DNA of 64,000 bases from positions 24,805,001 to 24,869,000 of the forward strand of contig PUFA01000003.1 in the NCBI GenBank assembly GCA_003508835.1. The letters are read 5' to 3'. Source of the stretch: Eonycteris spelaea (lineage: Eukaryota > Chordata > Mammalia > Chiroptera > Pteropodidae). The translations under genes and the position numbers were made by a program. Within the stretch, counting starts at the first letter, position 1. Each line of letters begins with the position of its first letter. Below the pieces are notes generated by a model, which did no database searches, was not told the DNA's origin, and saw only the letters and a list, made by a program, of their open reading frames with translations. Below are positions 23,294 through 35,344 of this stretch, piece by piece.

Positions 23294-23561
23294 CAGGCAC
23301 CCCCTCGGAGATATTTGGGCTTTGGTTCCAGACCACCACAATAAAGCAAATATCGCAATAAAGTGAATCACACCGATGTTTTGCTTTCCCAGGGCATACA
23401 AAAGTTACATACATACCTTAATGAAAAATATTTTATTGCTAAAAAATGCTATCTATCATCTGAGCCTTCAGTGAATCAATCTTTTTTGCTGGTGGAGGGT
23501 CTTGCCTCAATGTTAATGAAAACGGAGTATCTGTGAAGTGCAGTGAAACGAGGTATTCCTG
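23294..23561. mobile_element. Tigger1/MER2-like DNA transposon, internally deleted
   Basis: 268 bases that start CAGGCACCCCCTCGGAGATA and end ACGAGGTATTCCTG, flanked by TA on both sides as expected for pogo/Tigger insertion. Internal text (GACCACCACAATAAAGCAAA, CTTTATTGCTAAAAAATGCT-type, TTTGCTGGTGGAGGGTCTTG) matches Tigger1 ends as I remember them. The transposase region is absent. Confidence 0.85.
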
Positions 23562-24206
23562 TATGAGCTTTTTTTTCTTTTTTCTTTCTATGGTGGAGGT
23601 AAAGCTTTCAAACTTCCGGACAAACAATAATGAACAAGAGAACCTAACATGGAAACTGGCACAGGACAAATGGAAAGAGGAATTATTAACATTTTGGGGA
23701 CACACTGACTAATCTTCACTTTTCCAATTCTAAGCAAAAATTCTTCTTTGTTTAGTATGCTGGATCCTTCAATATTTTTGCTGTTTGCCAAGGAGTTTTT
23801 AGCCTGTTAATATTCCTCTGCAAATTGTCTCAGATAAACAAGACAGGAAGCTCACACTGAATACAATAACTCAAAGGAAGTTTTTTCGGTGTTCTGCTTC
23901 TTCCTGGTTACACTATATTCCTCTCAAACACTGGGGCGCCCCTCCCCACCCGAAGGTCAGCATCTTGAGTCTGTTTTCCTAGTACTACAAGAAAAATGTG
24001 GAACGGTTCATACTAAGCTATAAATAACTGATGACAGCTTAAAGTGCTCATAGGCATTTGCATCTTGCAAGATCCAAAGCTCTAAACTGAGAGAAGATGT
24101 TAGTCCGATGAAAGTTCAGGTGTGTAACAGGTGGAGAGGTTGACATGGTGTGGAGTGAAGGAGGTGGTGGGGGAATGCTCGGAGTTCCTGAAATCATCAC
24201 GTGGAC
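23562..24206. other. Unique sequence, nothing recognised
   Basis: AT-rich; no supported feature. Confidence 0.35.
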
Positions 24207-24380
24207 CAGTGGTTCCTAAGTGTTTATTGGCATCACCTGGAGGGCTTATTCAACTACCGTGCTCACCCTATCCCCAGAGCTGCTGATTCAGTAGGTGTGG
24301 GTTGGAGCCCAAGAATTTGCATATTTAACAAACTTCCAGATGATGCTGCTGGCTGGTGGACCATGCTTTGAGTAGCACTG
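24207..24380. mobile_element. hAT-Charlie MITE (MER5A-like)
   Basis: Starts CAGTGGTTCCTAAGTGTTTA and ends CTTTGAGTAGCACTG (inverted ends). It contains GGCATCACCTGGAGGGCTTA, CTGCTGATTCAGTAGGTGTG and CCCAAGAATTTGCATATTTA, the MER5A core. Length 174 agrees with the family. No target duplication visible. Confidence 0.88.
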
Positions 24381-24659
24381 ACATCAACACTGCATGCTCC
24401 ATGGACACTGGAAGACAGTTCCAGCAAGAACTGTTTATGATGCCCAGGTTCAAATAAATTAAGTTTAAAAATAAAGGGGGGGGGAGGGCGGAGGTGAGTA
24501 CCCAAGCCCGAGAAGGTAAAATGACCTAAGTGGGTAGAATAGAGATTTTGGCTAAGCAGCCCTGCTTCGCAATTCTTTCAGACCCAGGCCATCCAGGAAA
24601 AGAGACTTGTGAGCTGCAGGTACTTTATCAAGGGCAGCTTTTCGGGTGTTTAGGGAGGA
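24381..24659. other. Unique sequence with G-run
   Basis: A G-run with minor interruptions at 24476-24490 (GGGGGGGGGAGGGCGGAGG). Otherwise nothing recognised. Confidence 0.4.
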
Positions 24660-24905
24660 GAATTGTTAGCCAGCACTCTAATTGACCTCAGCTGTCACAA
24701 TGGTACACAAAGAGATGTAGCTCGGTACCCAGGGATCAACCATCGGGGGTTTATAGATCAATATCCACACCTTGAACTGCTCTTGAAAGCAAATTAAAAG
24801 CCAGGGCCGATTGCGCACTGTACAACCCAAGGTGTAAGTGATGATTTGCAAAAATTCTTTAATTAAAGTCAATAGGAAATGTCTCTAGGTTTTTCCTCCC
24901 ATTCC
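24660..24905. promoter_or_regulatory. Second candidate conserved element
   Basis: A repeat-free stretch of complex sequence with CTAATTGACC and TTTAATTAAAG homeobox-type motifs, GGTGTAAGTG and a TGTCACAATGG block. Quality and lack of repeats suggest constraint, but this is inference only. The chance minus-strand frame (24872-24678) has no domain. Confidence 0.25.
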
Positions 24906-26369
24906 ACCCAACTTGCTCATGATTTTGTTTTTCTTTCAGACATCACAGATGTTGTTTAGGGGGATGGTGCAACACTGACAAGCTCAAGTCCTGAACTTTT
25001 ATAAATTTATACTAATTAGAAACTATTACCATATAGAAAAGATGTGAGTTAACGTATGTGCTTTAGACCTAAGTAGAGAAAAGAGTTACTAAAATCTTAC
25101 TGGTCTGCAGCATGGGTGTTAAGTGATGTCAATGTTCATATTAAAAGGACTTTACAATAAGGGAGAGAGAATAAATACACAGTCTGCCTCCTTACTTCTC
25201 CACCTGTAGAAAAATAAAGAATATGTTTCCATTGTGTACCGTGAAAAAAATGAAGAAATGTGGGATTAATTTTCAGTTTCTTTAGTATGTCCTTTGGTAT
25301 TAAGTACATCTAAATTAATTTTTTGTCGCTCCTGGAGCTGGAGAGCACCCCATAGATTGTTCAGATTTGGAACAATATAGTTTCTCCCTGCCCTTCTCCC
25401 TTCAAGAGAAAATGTCCTAAGTAACTTGAAAGGCAAGCTTGGCCAAAACTTCTGTTTAAATACACATGTAGACTTTTGAATGAATATAAACATCTTCATT
25501 ACATTTTGTTTTCCTCTTTTATTCTAGCTACGTCTGCTGGGTTTCAGGTTTCTCAATGCCAAGTTGTGGGCAATCATTTTAAGGTAGTTAAAAGGCCTTT
25601 AGGTTAAGCAGTAATTTAGACTATAATAGTTTGTGGTCATTTCCCAATACAAGGAAAGAAAACATGTCAGTTCTCTGAAAGTTGGCTTCTCCTTTTCCAG
25701 AGCTGGAGTGTGTTTGAAGTGCTTTAAACCATGACTATCCCAGCATTATACAATTGGGTGTAAAATTAGATCAATTCCTTTTTTATATATTGTTCACATT
25801 TTGGAAAATGAATAACTTCCCTTTTCTAAGCTGGAAAGTTTGCAAAAATGAATTGATACATCAATGTGTTTTGGGTTAAAATGTTTAACGTTTCCTAAGT
25901 CTATTTAAAGGTACAAATAAGAGTCAAGATCACCGCCATCGACTCACTCTTGTAAAAATCCTTAAATGGAACCTTCTCTTCTTCACTGACTTCTCTAATA
26001 TTCATTTCCTTTTAGAGGGGTGGGGGCAGGGGATTGAGAAGACTCAAAATTCTAGTCTCCTGAAAATTGTCACGTAGTCGTTTAATAGCATTCAGGAAAC
26101 CGAATTCATTTAACCAGACAATTAATTGAGGACCCGTTGCATGTCCCAAACTATGTTAGGTACTGTGGAAAACTCGAAGCCGTTTAATGAGACAAGATGA
26201 ACAGAAAGGCAAATGCTGGCGAATGATGAAAGATGGCACTTGACTATGTGGTACATTGTGAGATACTGATTATAAGAAAGAACATGAACATTTAACCTTA
26301 GGAAAAAATGCGGGTTTGGTGTGTAGCATCTTTATCCACAATCCCTTTCTCACTCGACTGAGAATGAAG
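24906..26369. other. Unique AT-rich sequence
   Basis: No repeat named except a weak L2/MIR-like phrase near 26130-26200. The block 25500-25980 is repeat-free and could hold conserved elements. No gene. Confidence 0.35.
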
Positions 26370-26575
26370 GCAGAGCAGGGCTGCAGGGTGGAGAGCGGCT
26401 GGGTTTGACATCGCAAGCTCTAGGTGCGTGACCTCGGTCAAAGTCCTGAATTTCTCTCAGCCTCGGTATTTCGAGCCATAAAACCGAAATCTTAATACCC
26501 ACCCTCATAGGATAGTGATGGTTAAATAACTCAGTTAAAGCTCATAGTCTGTAGCTCACAATAGAAAATAAAGTG
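26370..26575 (+). repeat. MIR SINE
   Basis: GGCTGGGTTTGACATCGCAA, TGACCTCGGTCAAAGTCCTG, TTTCTCTCAGCCTCGGTATT, then CCCTCATAGGATAGTGATGG and the TTAAATAACTCAG area are in MIR order. Confidence 0.8.
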
Positions 26576-26899
26576 GTTGCTGTTGTCATTATTATAACAC
26601 CATCCAATCCTTCTCATCACTTGGCCTACTTTGCTTTGGGCAAAGAATCATTTACCTCCCCAGACACTGCTATGGAGTCAAATGACACATGCTTTCAACA
26701 TCCTCTTCTCCTAAATTATTTCTGTTTGGGACTTTACATACTGAGCATTCCATGTTTCTATTCCCTCACTCCTTTGCATATTTTTCCCCTCAATATTAGA
26801 TTCAGAACCTCTCTTCAGTCTTGCTCTTTCAAATATACATTTACTGTTTGAAAGACTAGCCTTCTGCCTTTGAATGGGAAGTCTAACTCTTCTCAGTGA
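26576..26899. other. Unique sequence with L2-like pyrimidine-rich text
   Basis: CTCCCCAGACACTGCTATGG and CCTCACTCCTTTGCATATTT faintly resemble L2. Too weak to call. Confidence 0.3.
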
Positions 26900-27090
26900 T
26901 TGTATGCTTGCCTCGTTTTACTCTTATGAAACCTTGTAAAGTTAAGACCAGCATCTCATTTATACAGTAGGAACAGTAAGGGGCAGAGAAGTTGTGCAAC
27001 TTGCCTAAAGTCACACAGGGAGACTTTCTCAGAGCCTGAATGACAACCCGGTTCTTCTCATCCACAGTTCTGTGTGATTTCCACTGAAAC
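26900..27090 (-). repeat. MIR SINE, reverse
   Basis: TTATGAAACCTTGTAAAGTT, CATCTCATTTATACAGTAGG, GGCAGAGAAGTTGTGCAACT and TGCCTAAAGTCACACAGGGA follow reversed MIR order. Confidence 0.75.
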
Positions 27091-27174
27091 GTCACACCTA
27101 AACCTCACTGCAGTGTTTCACTACTTCACCTGGAAATCCTTAAGGGCCTAATGTAGTAGGTAACACAGTGAGCT

Positions 27175-27925
27175 GGCTTCATTCATTCATGCATTTCCCT
27201 CAATGAATATCTGAGCGCTAAGTATGTGCGCAGCACTCCTCTAGACAGCTAGACCCCACAGTAAACAAAAGAGACAATAATTTCTATGTTTGTGAAGTTC
27301 ACATTCTACTGGGGGAGACAGATAAACAAGTAGAATATTTGGCTTCTTGGATATTGATAAGGAAAAAAAATAAAGCAAGGAAGAGGGGTAGAGAGTGGGC
27401 GAACTGGTGTTGGTGAGTTCGTGGTGGGAGGAGGGATGTTATACTTTTAGATGGGGTGGTGAGGAGGAGGGCAGTGAGAAGGCGACATCTGAATAAAGAC
27501 CGAAGGAGACAAGGGAGCTGGGCTTTGAGGTACCTATGAGAAGGAGTTGAGAGCTGCAACAATCAGCACAGAAGCCCAGAGTTGGGATAATGGAGAAACA
27601 ACAGGTCAGCCAGTGTGACTCAACCCAGGAAGCTGAGTTAACGAAAGGAGTGGGCGACCGAGTCGGAGGAAAAGGGGGTGGGCAGGGGCAAGAGCCAGAT
27701 TGGAGCGGGGTGAGGCTTTGAATCACTGTCAGGACTTTGCTTTTGCTCAAGTCAAATGAAGAGCCAGTGCAGGGTTTGGAGCGGTGGAGTGTTAAATGAC
27801 ATTAACAGCTGCTCCATTGGACAAAGGCTCAAGGGGGGTGGGGTAGGGAGACAGAGAGGAGCCATTGCAGTAATCCGGGTACAAGATAATGGTGGTTTGG
27901 AATGTTCCCTCACCTCCTGCCTATT
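27175..27925 (+). repeat. Old L2-associated repeat, long
   Basis: Starts with MIR/L3-like ATTCATTCATGCATTTCCCT, then AAGTTCACATTCTACTGGGG and AGACAGATAAACAAGTAGAA. It continues through GGCGACATCTGAATAAAGAC, ATGAAGAGCCAGTGCAGGGT and AGAGAGGAGCCATTGCAGTA to ATAATGGTGGTTTGGAATG. This order is a familiar ancient mammalian repeat, probably L2. No reading frame is preserved. Confidence 0.5.
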
Positions 27926-28529
27926 ATTCCATGATGAACCACAGTTAACTCAGAGACTGGCATTGAAAAGTCAAGGCCAAGGAATCTTGTGAGAGTTTCC
28001 TTGGGCCAATGTTACCAACCAGAGCTTCCAGGTCTTTGGAGGTACTCAACTGGTTCTTGCATTTTAGTACTCCTCGAGGAAATCATTTGGAAGGTTGCTC
28101 GGCTAAAACACTGAGTTTATTTGCAGTGGTCTGGGCTTGCATCGCCCTGGCTTTCTATGCTGGTCAGAAGGTCAGGCTGATAGCAATACCTGTCATTATT
28201 ATTATTTTTTTTTAGCAGGAAAATGAATGCATATTTAACAAATGGGGTTTGGTTTGTAGACCTAATTTTTGAAAGCATGGGGCTGATTATTGGGGGGTGG
28301 GGGGAGGCGGGTGCAATTAATACATTCACTCCTTGGTGATAAAACCGAAAGAAGCATTAAGGAAGATGATGGCAGCTGCTCCTCTCTCCTTTCCCACCAA
28401 GGCAGCTCTGTTCCTCGTTCCCTAGAGAGGGAGATGAAAGCGTGTCCCGGATCAAGGCCAATGCCTGTCCTCACTCCCAGCACACACCCTCTGGGAGGAA
28501 ACAGTGCGGCGGAGGGACAGTGAGCTCCT
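27926..28529. other. Unique sequence
   Basis: A G-run (GGGGGGTGGGGGGAGGCGGG) at 28290-28311. No supported gene or repeat. Confidence 0.35.
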
Positions 28530-28640
28530 GGTCACCCTGGGCCTCAGTTTCCCCATCTGTGGAATTTGGAGATTGGGCTAACTGATCACTGTGGTCCACC
28601 CCAGCTTCAAGCCGTGATGCTGTGGATGGTCCTTTCAAGG
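28530..28640 (+). repeat. MIR fragment
   Basis: GGTCACCCTGGGCCTCAGTT, TCCCCATCTGTGGAATTTGG and CACCCCAGCTTCAAGCCGTG belong to the central and 3' MIR. Confidence 0.6.
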
Positions 28641-29589
28641 GGAATAGGAGAAAGGACTGCATTTAACATCTGGTCAAGGATACAGATAAACAGCCCAGCA
28701 CTTAACTCTTCTGCACACCTAGAATACGTGAGCATGAGGAAAACTTTTTTGCTCTCTGCATGAGAAAGAAATCATAAATGTGGCTTACAGGCTAACCATG
28801 GGATGTTTTATCAAACTCTAGAGTTCAGAAAGGTGTTACAAAACCTGGCATTTATTGAATGTATTTGGATAGACTATCAAGTCATGCTCCTGACATATAC
28901 CGGGATAATACACTCTACACCTCACAGTTTGGGGAGGGCTTACATCATAGCTCAGCTATGGCTCATTTTTTCTAAAAGAGCAAAGAGTATGTGGAAATAT
29001 TTTTGTTTTATTTTTTATCAATCTCTGCAGCTCTTGTGATATATACTTCAAGGGCCTGCCTTGCTCTGGGGTTTATCGTCTTGGCAGAAAGGCAACTGTT
29101 CAGAGGTCAGGCGAGGACCCATTTCCTGCACTGTGGCCAGCCAAGATCTTCCATTCCCAGACTGACTTTTACGCCTTCGCTTTAGCCTGGAGGCATTGTT
29201 CCCCACCAGAAAGCAACACAATGAATAACTATCAGTTAGGTTACCCGTGGATTTACTGTTTAGATTGTCAAGATCAACTTTTGGTTCGAAGAAGAGGGGC
29301 AAATAGACCTTATGACCTTGGCAGAGAAGAAATGTGCCCTTGGGATGAGGACAGCGAACACAGAGCTGAGAGCATCACAGTCAAGTGCTGCCTTCTTACC
29401 AGTTTTTCCCAGGCAGAGTCCCACCGACCAGCACAACCAGCACAGTTCCCCACTGTGGGCTTTAAGAACTTGATTTTCCTTGGTTAAGTGAACTCGATAT
29501 TGATTTGTATTTACCTAAGCACATATTCTCAACCTTTTTTTCTTGCTGCCTTCTTTGTTGAATAATTGTCACCACTAAGTGTAGAAATT
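28641..29589. other. Unique sequence, nothing recognised
   Basis: Several short frames on both strands without domains. No RNA gene. Confidence 0.35.
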
Positions 29590-29950
29590 GTGGATCAAGG
29601 ATCATACAGGTCACTTAGTCTCCCTTCCCACCCCAAATAGAAGTTCTCTCTGGCCCACAGAGAGCCACTCTGTTAGTGCTTAAATATTTCCAGTGCTAAA
29701 GACCTCACTGCTTTGTAAGTTTGCAGGATTTAAATGACGGGCTATTTTATTTGTAGGAAGTTCTTCTTTATACTGAATCAAAGTCTTTCTCTCTAAACTT
29801 CAACCCATCACTTCCAGTACTCCAGAATTACTTTCATTTGTGGATCTCAAAGTACATTCAAACATCTCACTGGACTATCAAGGTCCTCTCCTTTATCATT
29901 TCTTTCACTGGCCTAGTTCTATAAACAATCCTATGAAGTCTTGGTGACTG
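29590..29950. repeat. L3/CR1-type LINE 3' fragment
   Basis: GGAAGTTCTTCTTTATACTG, AATCAAAGTCTTTCTCTCTA and AACTTCAACCCATCACTTCC are landmarks of mammalian CR1/L3 3' regions, with GGCCCACAGAGAGCCACTCT upstream. Strongly decayed. Confidence 0.55.
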
Positions 29951-30861
29951 ACTGCTCATCTGACAAGCCCATGCCTATTCCAGAAGAAAAGGAAGGCAGG
30001 TGGACCCTAAAGTTATCTTAGTAAAAAGCAGGCCTTAGCACAGCTCAGCTACTCCACAAGGCACATGACATTCTCCCTGGAGATATTCCCCAGGCTTTAA
30101 TAGGTTCAGTTCCCAGCATTTGATAACCGATCACATTTTTCTGATAGATTCTAATATCTTACTTAAAATTAATCCACAATGGATATTTTGACACAAAACC
30201 CAAAGGAAAATGCTTCTTATCCAAACTAACTACACAATCAGGAAAAACTTTAAAAGGTGCTGTAAAAGACTGCATTTAGGAAAACTGACTACGGTATTTC
30301 ACTGGGCTCATCCTGACATCTAGTGGTGAAGTCTGGAAGAATTTACAGTACTGGGCTATAGAGAAGGTAGGAAAAAAATCTTAATCTTATTTAATATTTC
30401 TTTTTGAATATTTTATTTTATGAAGTTGTAAACCGCATTCATTTTTCATTCCATTATAATGATATACTCATCTACATTTTAGCCATCTTTGCTGCTTTAG
30501 ACCTTTTACATCTGAGCTTACTTTGAAATCAATCAAATCTATTTTTTCGCAGATGCCAGAAAAACGCATCCTCCTCCTTGAGAAAAAAAAAAAAAAGGCA
30601 TTTTGGATAAGCATAAATAACTATATTTTGATCTGGAGGCATACTACAAAAATGTTTTGCATAAATATATTTATCTTCAAATGTGGTTTTAAGACTTTGG
30701 ATTCCTGTGAAATCTGAGTCATTTATAGCTAACCTTGAATGTATTGTTATTCACAATTAGAAGTAGATAAATTTCACAGGCAGAGAAGCTGACAAGTCTT
30801 TAAGACTTCACACTTAGTTTTGCAGGAAGAGCTGAAGTTAATTAGAAGTGATTATACATAC

Positions 30862-30863
<2 letters not shown>
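29951..30863. other. Unique AT-rich sequence
   Basis: An A-run at 30582-30595. No supported feature. Confidence 0.35.

Positions 30864-30907
<44 letters not shown>
30864..30907. repeat. (GT)n microsatellite
   Basis: 44 bases of uninterrupted GT, followed by AGTGCGTGCATG. The frame across it (30820-31194, poly Cys-Val) is chance. Confidence 0.97.
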
Positions 30908-30909
<2 letters not shown>

Positions 30910-31485
30910 TGCGTGCATGTTTGTGTTGTCGCACATAGACACCACAAAGGCCTTGGGAAGGTTGAATTTTTTTACGTTTTAAAAATAAACATAATCTCCT
31001 TCCCATGTGTTGCTATAAGCCCAGTAAATCTAGGAAGCTCAGCAGGATTGAACAAGGTCATTTCTTGTCAGGACTCCAAGGGGGAGCAGGAAGCAACCCT
31101 GTGCATCAGATGCTGGCATTCTAATCCCTGCTCAGCACGGGCTTCCCGGGCATGGGGGACGCGTCATGCCAGGGACGACACACTGGCAGCCTGAGGCTTT
31201 GACGCGAGCATGATCGCTATCAGGACTGTGGCTCTCTAGCTACAGTGTCCCTTGTAAATTGGAAATATATTCTTGAACTTGGTAATAAAGGCAAAATTCC
31301 AACCGAGTTTGCTCACTTCTTGGTTCTGGGAAATAAGAAAGTAATCATGTAAAGATATAGCCAATCACTACCTCAAAGTCAAAGAGGCCTTATCAATTTG
31401 TTCTGGGTTTTGTGGAATTTAAAGATATATTTAATATATTTTTAAAATTAAATATTATATATATTTAATTCAAGGGCAAGCCTTT
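30908..31485. other. Unique sequence, nothing recognised
   Basis: Includes an AT-rich TTAAATATTATATATATTTA patch at about 31445-31468 just before the GC-rich array. Confidence 0.35.
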
Positions 31486-31489
31486 TACC

Positions 31490-32025
31490 AGTCAGCTCAT
31501 CCAGAAATTCTGGGTGGGCCATCTGGTGTGGTGTCCCGGCCGGCTCATTGCACAAGCCCTTGGGTGGGCAGGTCTGGTGCCTGGGTCAGCTTGTGAGACC
31601 TGATGCTCAAGTATAGAGGGACCAACCCTAGTGCCTGGGTTCACTGGGTCAGGCCTGGGACTGGAGTCTCTAGTGATGGTTTGTGTGGGTGGACCTGGAT
31701 TCTGGCCCCATGGAGTCAACCAGGCACAGGACCACCGGGTTAGGCCCGGTGCCTAGATGCGCGGGGACTAGTCTGTACTGGGATGGGCCTGGATGCTGGT
31801 TGCACAGGAACCTTCCTGAGGCTGGGGCCACAGGAGCCAGCCTAGAGCTAGTGTGGGCCTGGAGCCTGAGCCTCAGAGGCCAGCCTGGGTTTAGGTCTTT
31901 AGGAGCAGTCTGGCACTGGAGCAGCCGGAAGCCTGGGCCCATGGGAGCTGGCCTGTAATCTATGTCCCTGGGGGACGGACTGGCGCTGAGTGGGCTGGGG
32001 ACCTGGGGCCATGGGAAGCCAGCCT
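31490..32025. repeat. GC-rich degenerate tandem array, about 35-40 base period
   Basis: The core GCCTGGGTNNNNGGG/CCATGGGAGC-type phrase recurs at irregular 35-40 base spacing: GTGCCTGGGTCAGC, GTGCCTGGGTTCACTGGG, GATTCTGGCCCCATGG, GGAGCCTGAGCC, GAAGCCTGGGCCCATGG and GACCTGGGGCCATGG. Composition is sharply GC-rich between AT-rich flanks, with abrupt edges. It leads directly into L1 ORF2 sequence at about 32050, so it may be a monomer-type L1 5' UTR or a VNTR carried by a composite retroelement. Confidence 0.65.
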
Positions 32026-32049
32026 GGTAAAAGTGAAGTAAACCTACCC

Positions 32050-33335
32050 TAGCCCAAAGAAAGCAAATGTCGTACATTAGAAACAGGCAGACTAGACTTT
32101 AAGGTAAAGGACATAACTAGAAATTAAATTAACTTCTTACATATAAAAGTTCAACTTACTAGGAAGATAAGGCAGTTTGAAATCTATCTGTATCTACTAA
32201 CATGATATCAAAACAGAAATTAAAAACTGACACAACTTCAAGGAAAAGCAAACACACAAACTTAATCTAATAGACATATAAACTGAATCCAACAATTAAA
32301 GAATACACATTCTTTTAAAGCATATTTCCAAAAACCACATTTAAAAAACATTTACAAGAATGTATGATTATAATTATATTGATAATATTAATATAAATTA
32401 ATTATATTAAATAATTATATTTAAATGTATGTATTATAATATATACATAGGGCCATAAGTCAAGTTGCAACAGATTTCAATAGTTAAAGCATATATAATA
32501 TGTTTTCTGACCTCAATGTAATTAAGCTAGATCAAAAAAAATTTCAAAAAGATCCTCATTTGTTTGGAAATTGAAACATATATTTCTAAATAACTCATGG
32601 GTCAACGAAAAAATTAGATAACACTTTGCTCTAGACAACAACACATCTGTGGGATGTAGTTAAGCCAGTCCTTAGAAAGCTTTAAAGCATATATTTCAAA
32701 AATAAAGCTGGAATTTAATGAGGTAAATCTACACTATAGGAAGAAGGAAAAAATAAAATGTTAATAAATCTATAAGAAAGGAAACAGAAAGATAAAAATA
32801 CAAATTAATGAATCAGAAAAAAACACAAAATACAGACATTCAATAAAATTGAGTTCTTTCATTAAAATATGTTAAAAAATGATAAATGTTTAGTGAGACC
32901 GATGAATAACAACCCAGATTTTGATTAACAGATGAATGAATAAGTAAATTTTGGTATATACAATAGAATAGCACTCAGCATTAGAAAAGAATAAACTATA
33001 AATATGCATGACATGGAGGAATTGAAAACTAATTCAGTTGAATAAGTCAAAAAAAAGAGGTTATACTGTAAAATTTTATTTACATGAAATTCTAAAACTG
33101 GAAAACTAATGTATAGTAAGTGACAGAAAATTGATTGGTGGATGGCTAAGAGGAAAGGTAGCATGAGTTATGAAGAGCACAAAGAAAAGATTGGGTATGA
33201 TGAACATGTTCACTCTCTTCATTGTGGTCATGATTTCACAGATGTATACATATGCCAAAACATATCAAGTAGTACACTATGTATAATTATCCTTAAACTT
33301 ATTTAAAAGACCATTAAAAAGAACAAAAACATGAA
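32050..33335 (+). mobile_element. L1 relic, ORF2 5' part joined to 3' end
   Basis: CAGGCAGACTAGACTTTAAG, AGAATACACATTCTTTTAAA, TATGTTTTCTGACCTCAATG and AACTCATGGGTCAACGAAAA follow the L1 endonuclease/linker region. After about 32900 the text jumps to the L1 C-terminus and 3' UTR (GGTATATACAATAGAATAGC, GAACATGTTCACTCTCTTCA, TTTCACAGATGTATACATAT). The reverse transcriptase portion is missing. Not coding. Confidence 0.75.
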
Positions 33336-33344
33336 TAAAAGTGA

Positions 33345-35340
33345 AAAGAAACAATAATTAATAGAAACAGTCTCACAAGGGCTCCAGATAATTGGCTCAT
33401 CAGATATCAAATTTAATAGTTACATTTAGACTTCTTTATCTATCAGACTTGCCATTATAGACTCCAGCTCTATGATGGAGTAATCCATCAAAGTCATGTT
33501 CCCACAAAAAATGCAAGATTTGAGGACCTAGGATCCCAGTGAGAAGGGAAGAACAGAGAATAGATCTTGATACATAGCTGATATTTCCTTCAAGACATTT
33601 GCCAAATTATGACGCTGCATGGGATTAAAGATAAGAAATTAGAGAAACTCTGAAAACAGAGTGTTCATCAGTCTCATAGTGTTAAGAAGGTAACAATTAA
33701 AGTTCAAATCTTCCAAGTGGAGGTGCTTCAGTAAATACACTAGGCTTTCATTTTATTGGATAAATTCATTAAATAAAGTAATCTGACTTTAGCAGAGGAA
33801 ATTGTAAACTCATTCTGAAAGAATGTCATCCAGAGCCTTTACTTACTGTTCATTTACTGTGTCTAATATGCAATAGGTATTAAATAAAACATTAATAAAA
33901 TATTGTCAGATATACCAAGAGATAAGACCAAATGACTGAAATCCAAGAGAAAAAAAATAGACAATAGAAACAAACTCACAAATGATTCAGATATTAAAAT
34001 TAGCAGAACAAGACTTTAAAATAGAAATGTTATGTTAAAGAAAAAATAAAAATTTTTAAATGAGATTTTAAAAAATTGAGTATATCAGCAGAGATTTAGA
34101 ATCTTTTAAGAGATTAATTCACAGGAAGTCTAAGAAGAAAAATATAAATACCGAAATAACAAGATAAAGAAGTTTAACAGGTTAGAATAAAAGAATAGAG
34201 AACTAGAAGACATGTCAATTGAAAATATTTAGACTGTCATGCAGAAAGTCAAAGGATAGAAAACACAGAAGAAATGGTAAGACATAATGAAAACGACTGG
34301 TATGCATGTAATTGAATAAAAGAAGTCAGAAAATGGCACAGAAACAATATTTAAAGAGAAAATGGCAAATAATTTTTCACTACTGTTTAAAGACACAATA
34401 CTATATTATGGGGTTTATAACTTGTAAAATATATGTGACAACACTACCACAAATGATGGAGGCTAAATAGAACTACAATGCTTCAAGTTTTCTATATTTT
34501 AAGTAAAGTAGATAATATGTTCAATCTAAGTGATATGTTAAAGATACACAATGCGTTTCCTAGAGTAGCCACTGATGAAAGAGAAATATAAATGGAGTTA
34601 TGAAATTTTTGATTAACACATAAATAGGTAGGTAAAAAAAAAAGACTAAACACAGATGGGAAAACTAGGAAAAAATAAAATGGAGACCTAAATAAATTAT
34701 ATCTATCATTAATCTAATGTAAACAGAATAATTCCAATTAAAAGACAGATATTGTTAGACTGAATCTCTCTAAATGCTTTCTACAAGAGATGTATTTAAA
34801 ATACAAAGATACACATTGAGTGGTAAAAAGTTGTAAAAGCTATGCCACGCAAATAATCAGAATGCTAGAGGGACTATATTAAATTCAGACAAAATAAATA
34901 AACTTCAAGACAGAGAGCATTACCAGAGTATTAAAAGACATTTGTGATTAAAGGGTGAATTCATCAGAAAGACATACTGTATCTATATTTAAGTCAAATA
35001 TACAATCGTAGTTGGAGTTTACAACCACTCCCTCAGTGATAAATAGAATAACAAACAATAAAATTAGTAAGAGTACAGATTTCCTTAACAATATCATCAA
35101 CCACCTTGATCTCCCTGATAATTATAAAAAATATTAAACTCTACAACTATGGAATATTCATTCTTTTGAAGTGCACATGGAATGTTTATCGACATAGATG
35201 CTTATGCCAGGACATAAAACAAGTCTCAAAAAGTTCCAAAAGATTAAAATCTTAGAGTGTGTTCTATTATAGAAATGGAATTAAATTAAAAATCAACAAA
35301 AATAAGATATCTAGAAAAGATATCTAATTCAAGAACATAG
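33345..35340 (+). mobile_element. Old L1 relic, ORF1 end through ORF2 start
   Basis: Phrases in L1 order: CAAATGATTCAGATATTAAA, CAGCAGAGATTTAGAATCTT, TAGAAGACATGTCAATTGAA, GATACACATTGAGTGGTAAA, TTGAAGTGCACATGGAATGT, CCAGGACATAAAACAAGTCT and TAGAAATGGAATTAAATTAA. No open frame survives. Confidence 0.7.
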
Positions 35341-35344
35341 GATG

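Noticed and set aside
30820..31194. 124-codon frame through the GT repeat
   Set aside because: The Cys-Val run is a direct translation of (GT)n; no family resemblance.
31492..32077. Open frames of 75-135 codons on both strands in the GC-rich array
   Set aside because: Low stop density in GC-rich tandem sequence on both strands; no domain and no conserved start.
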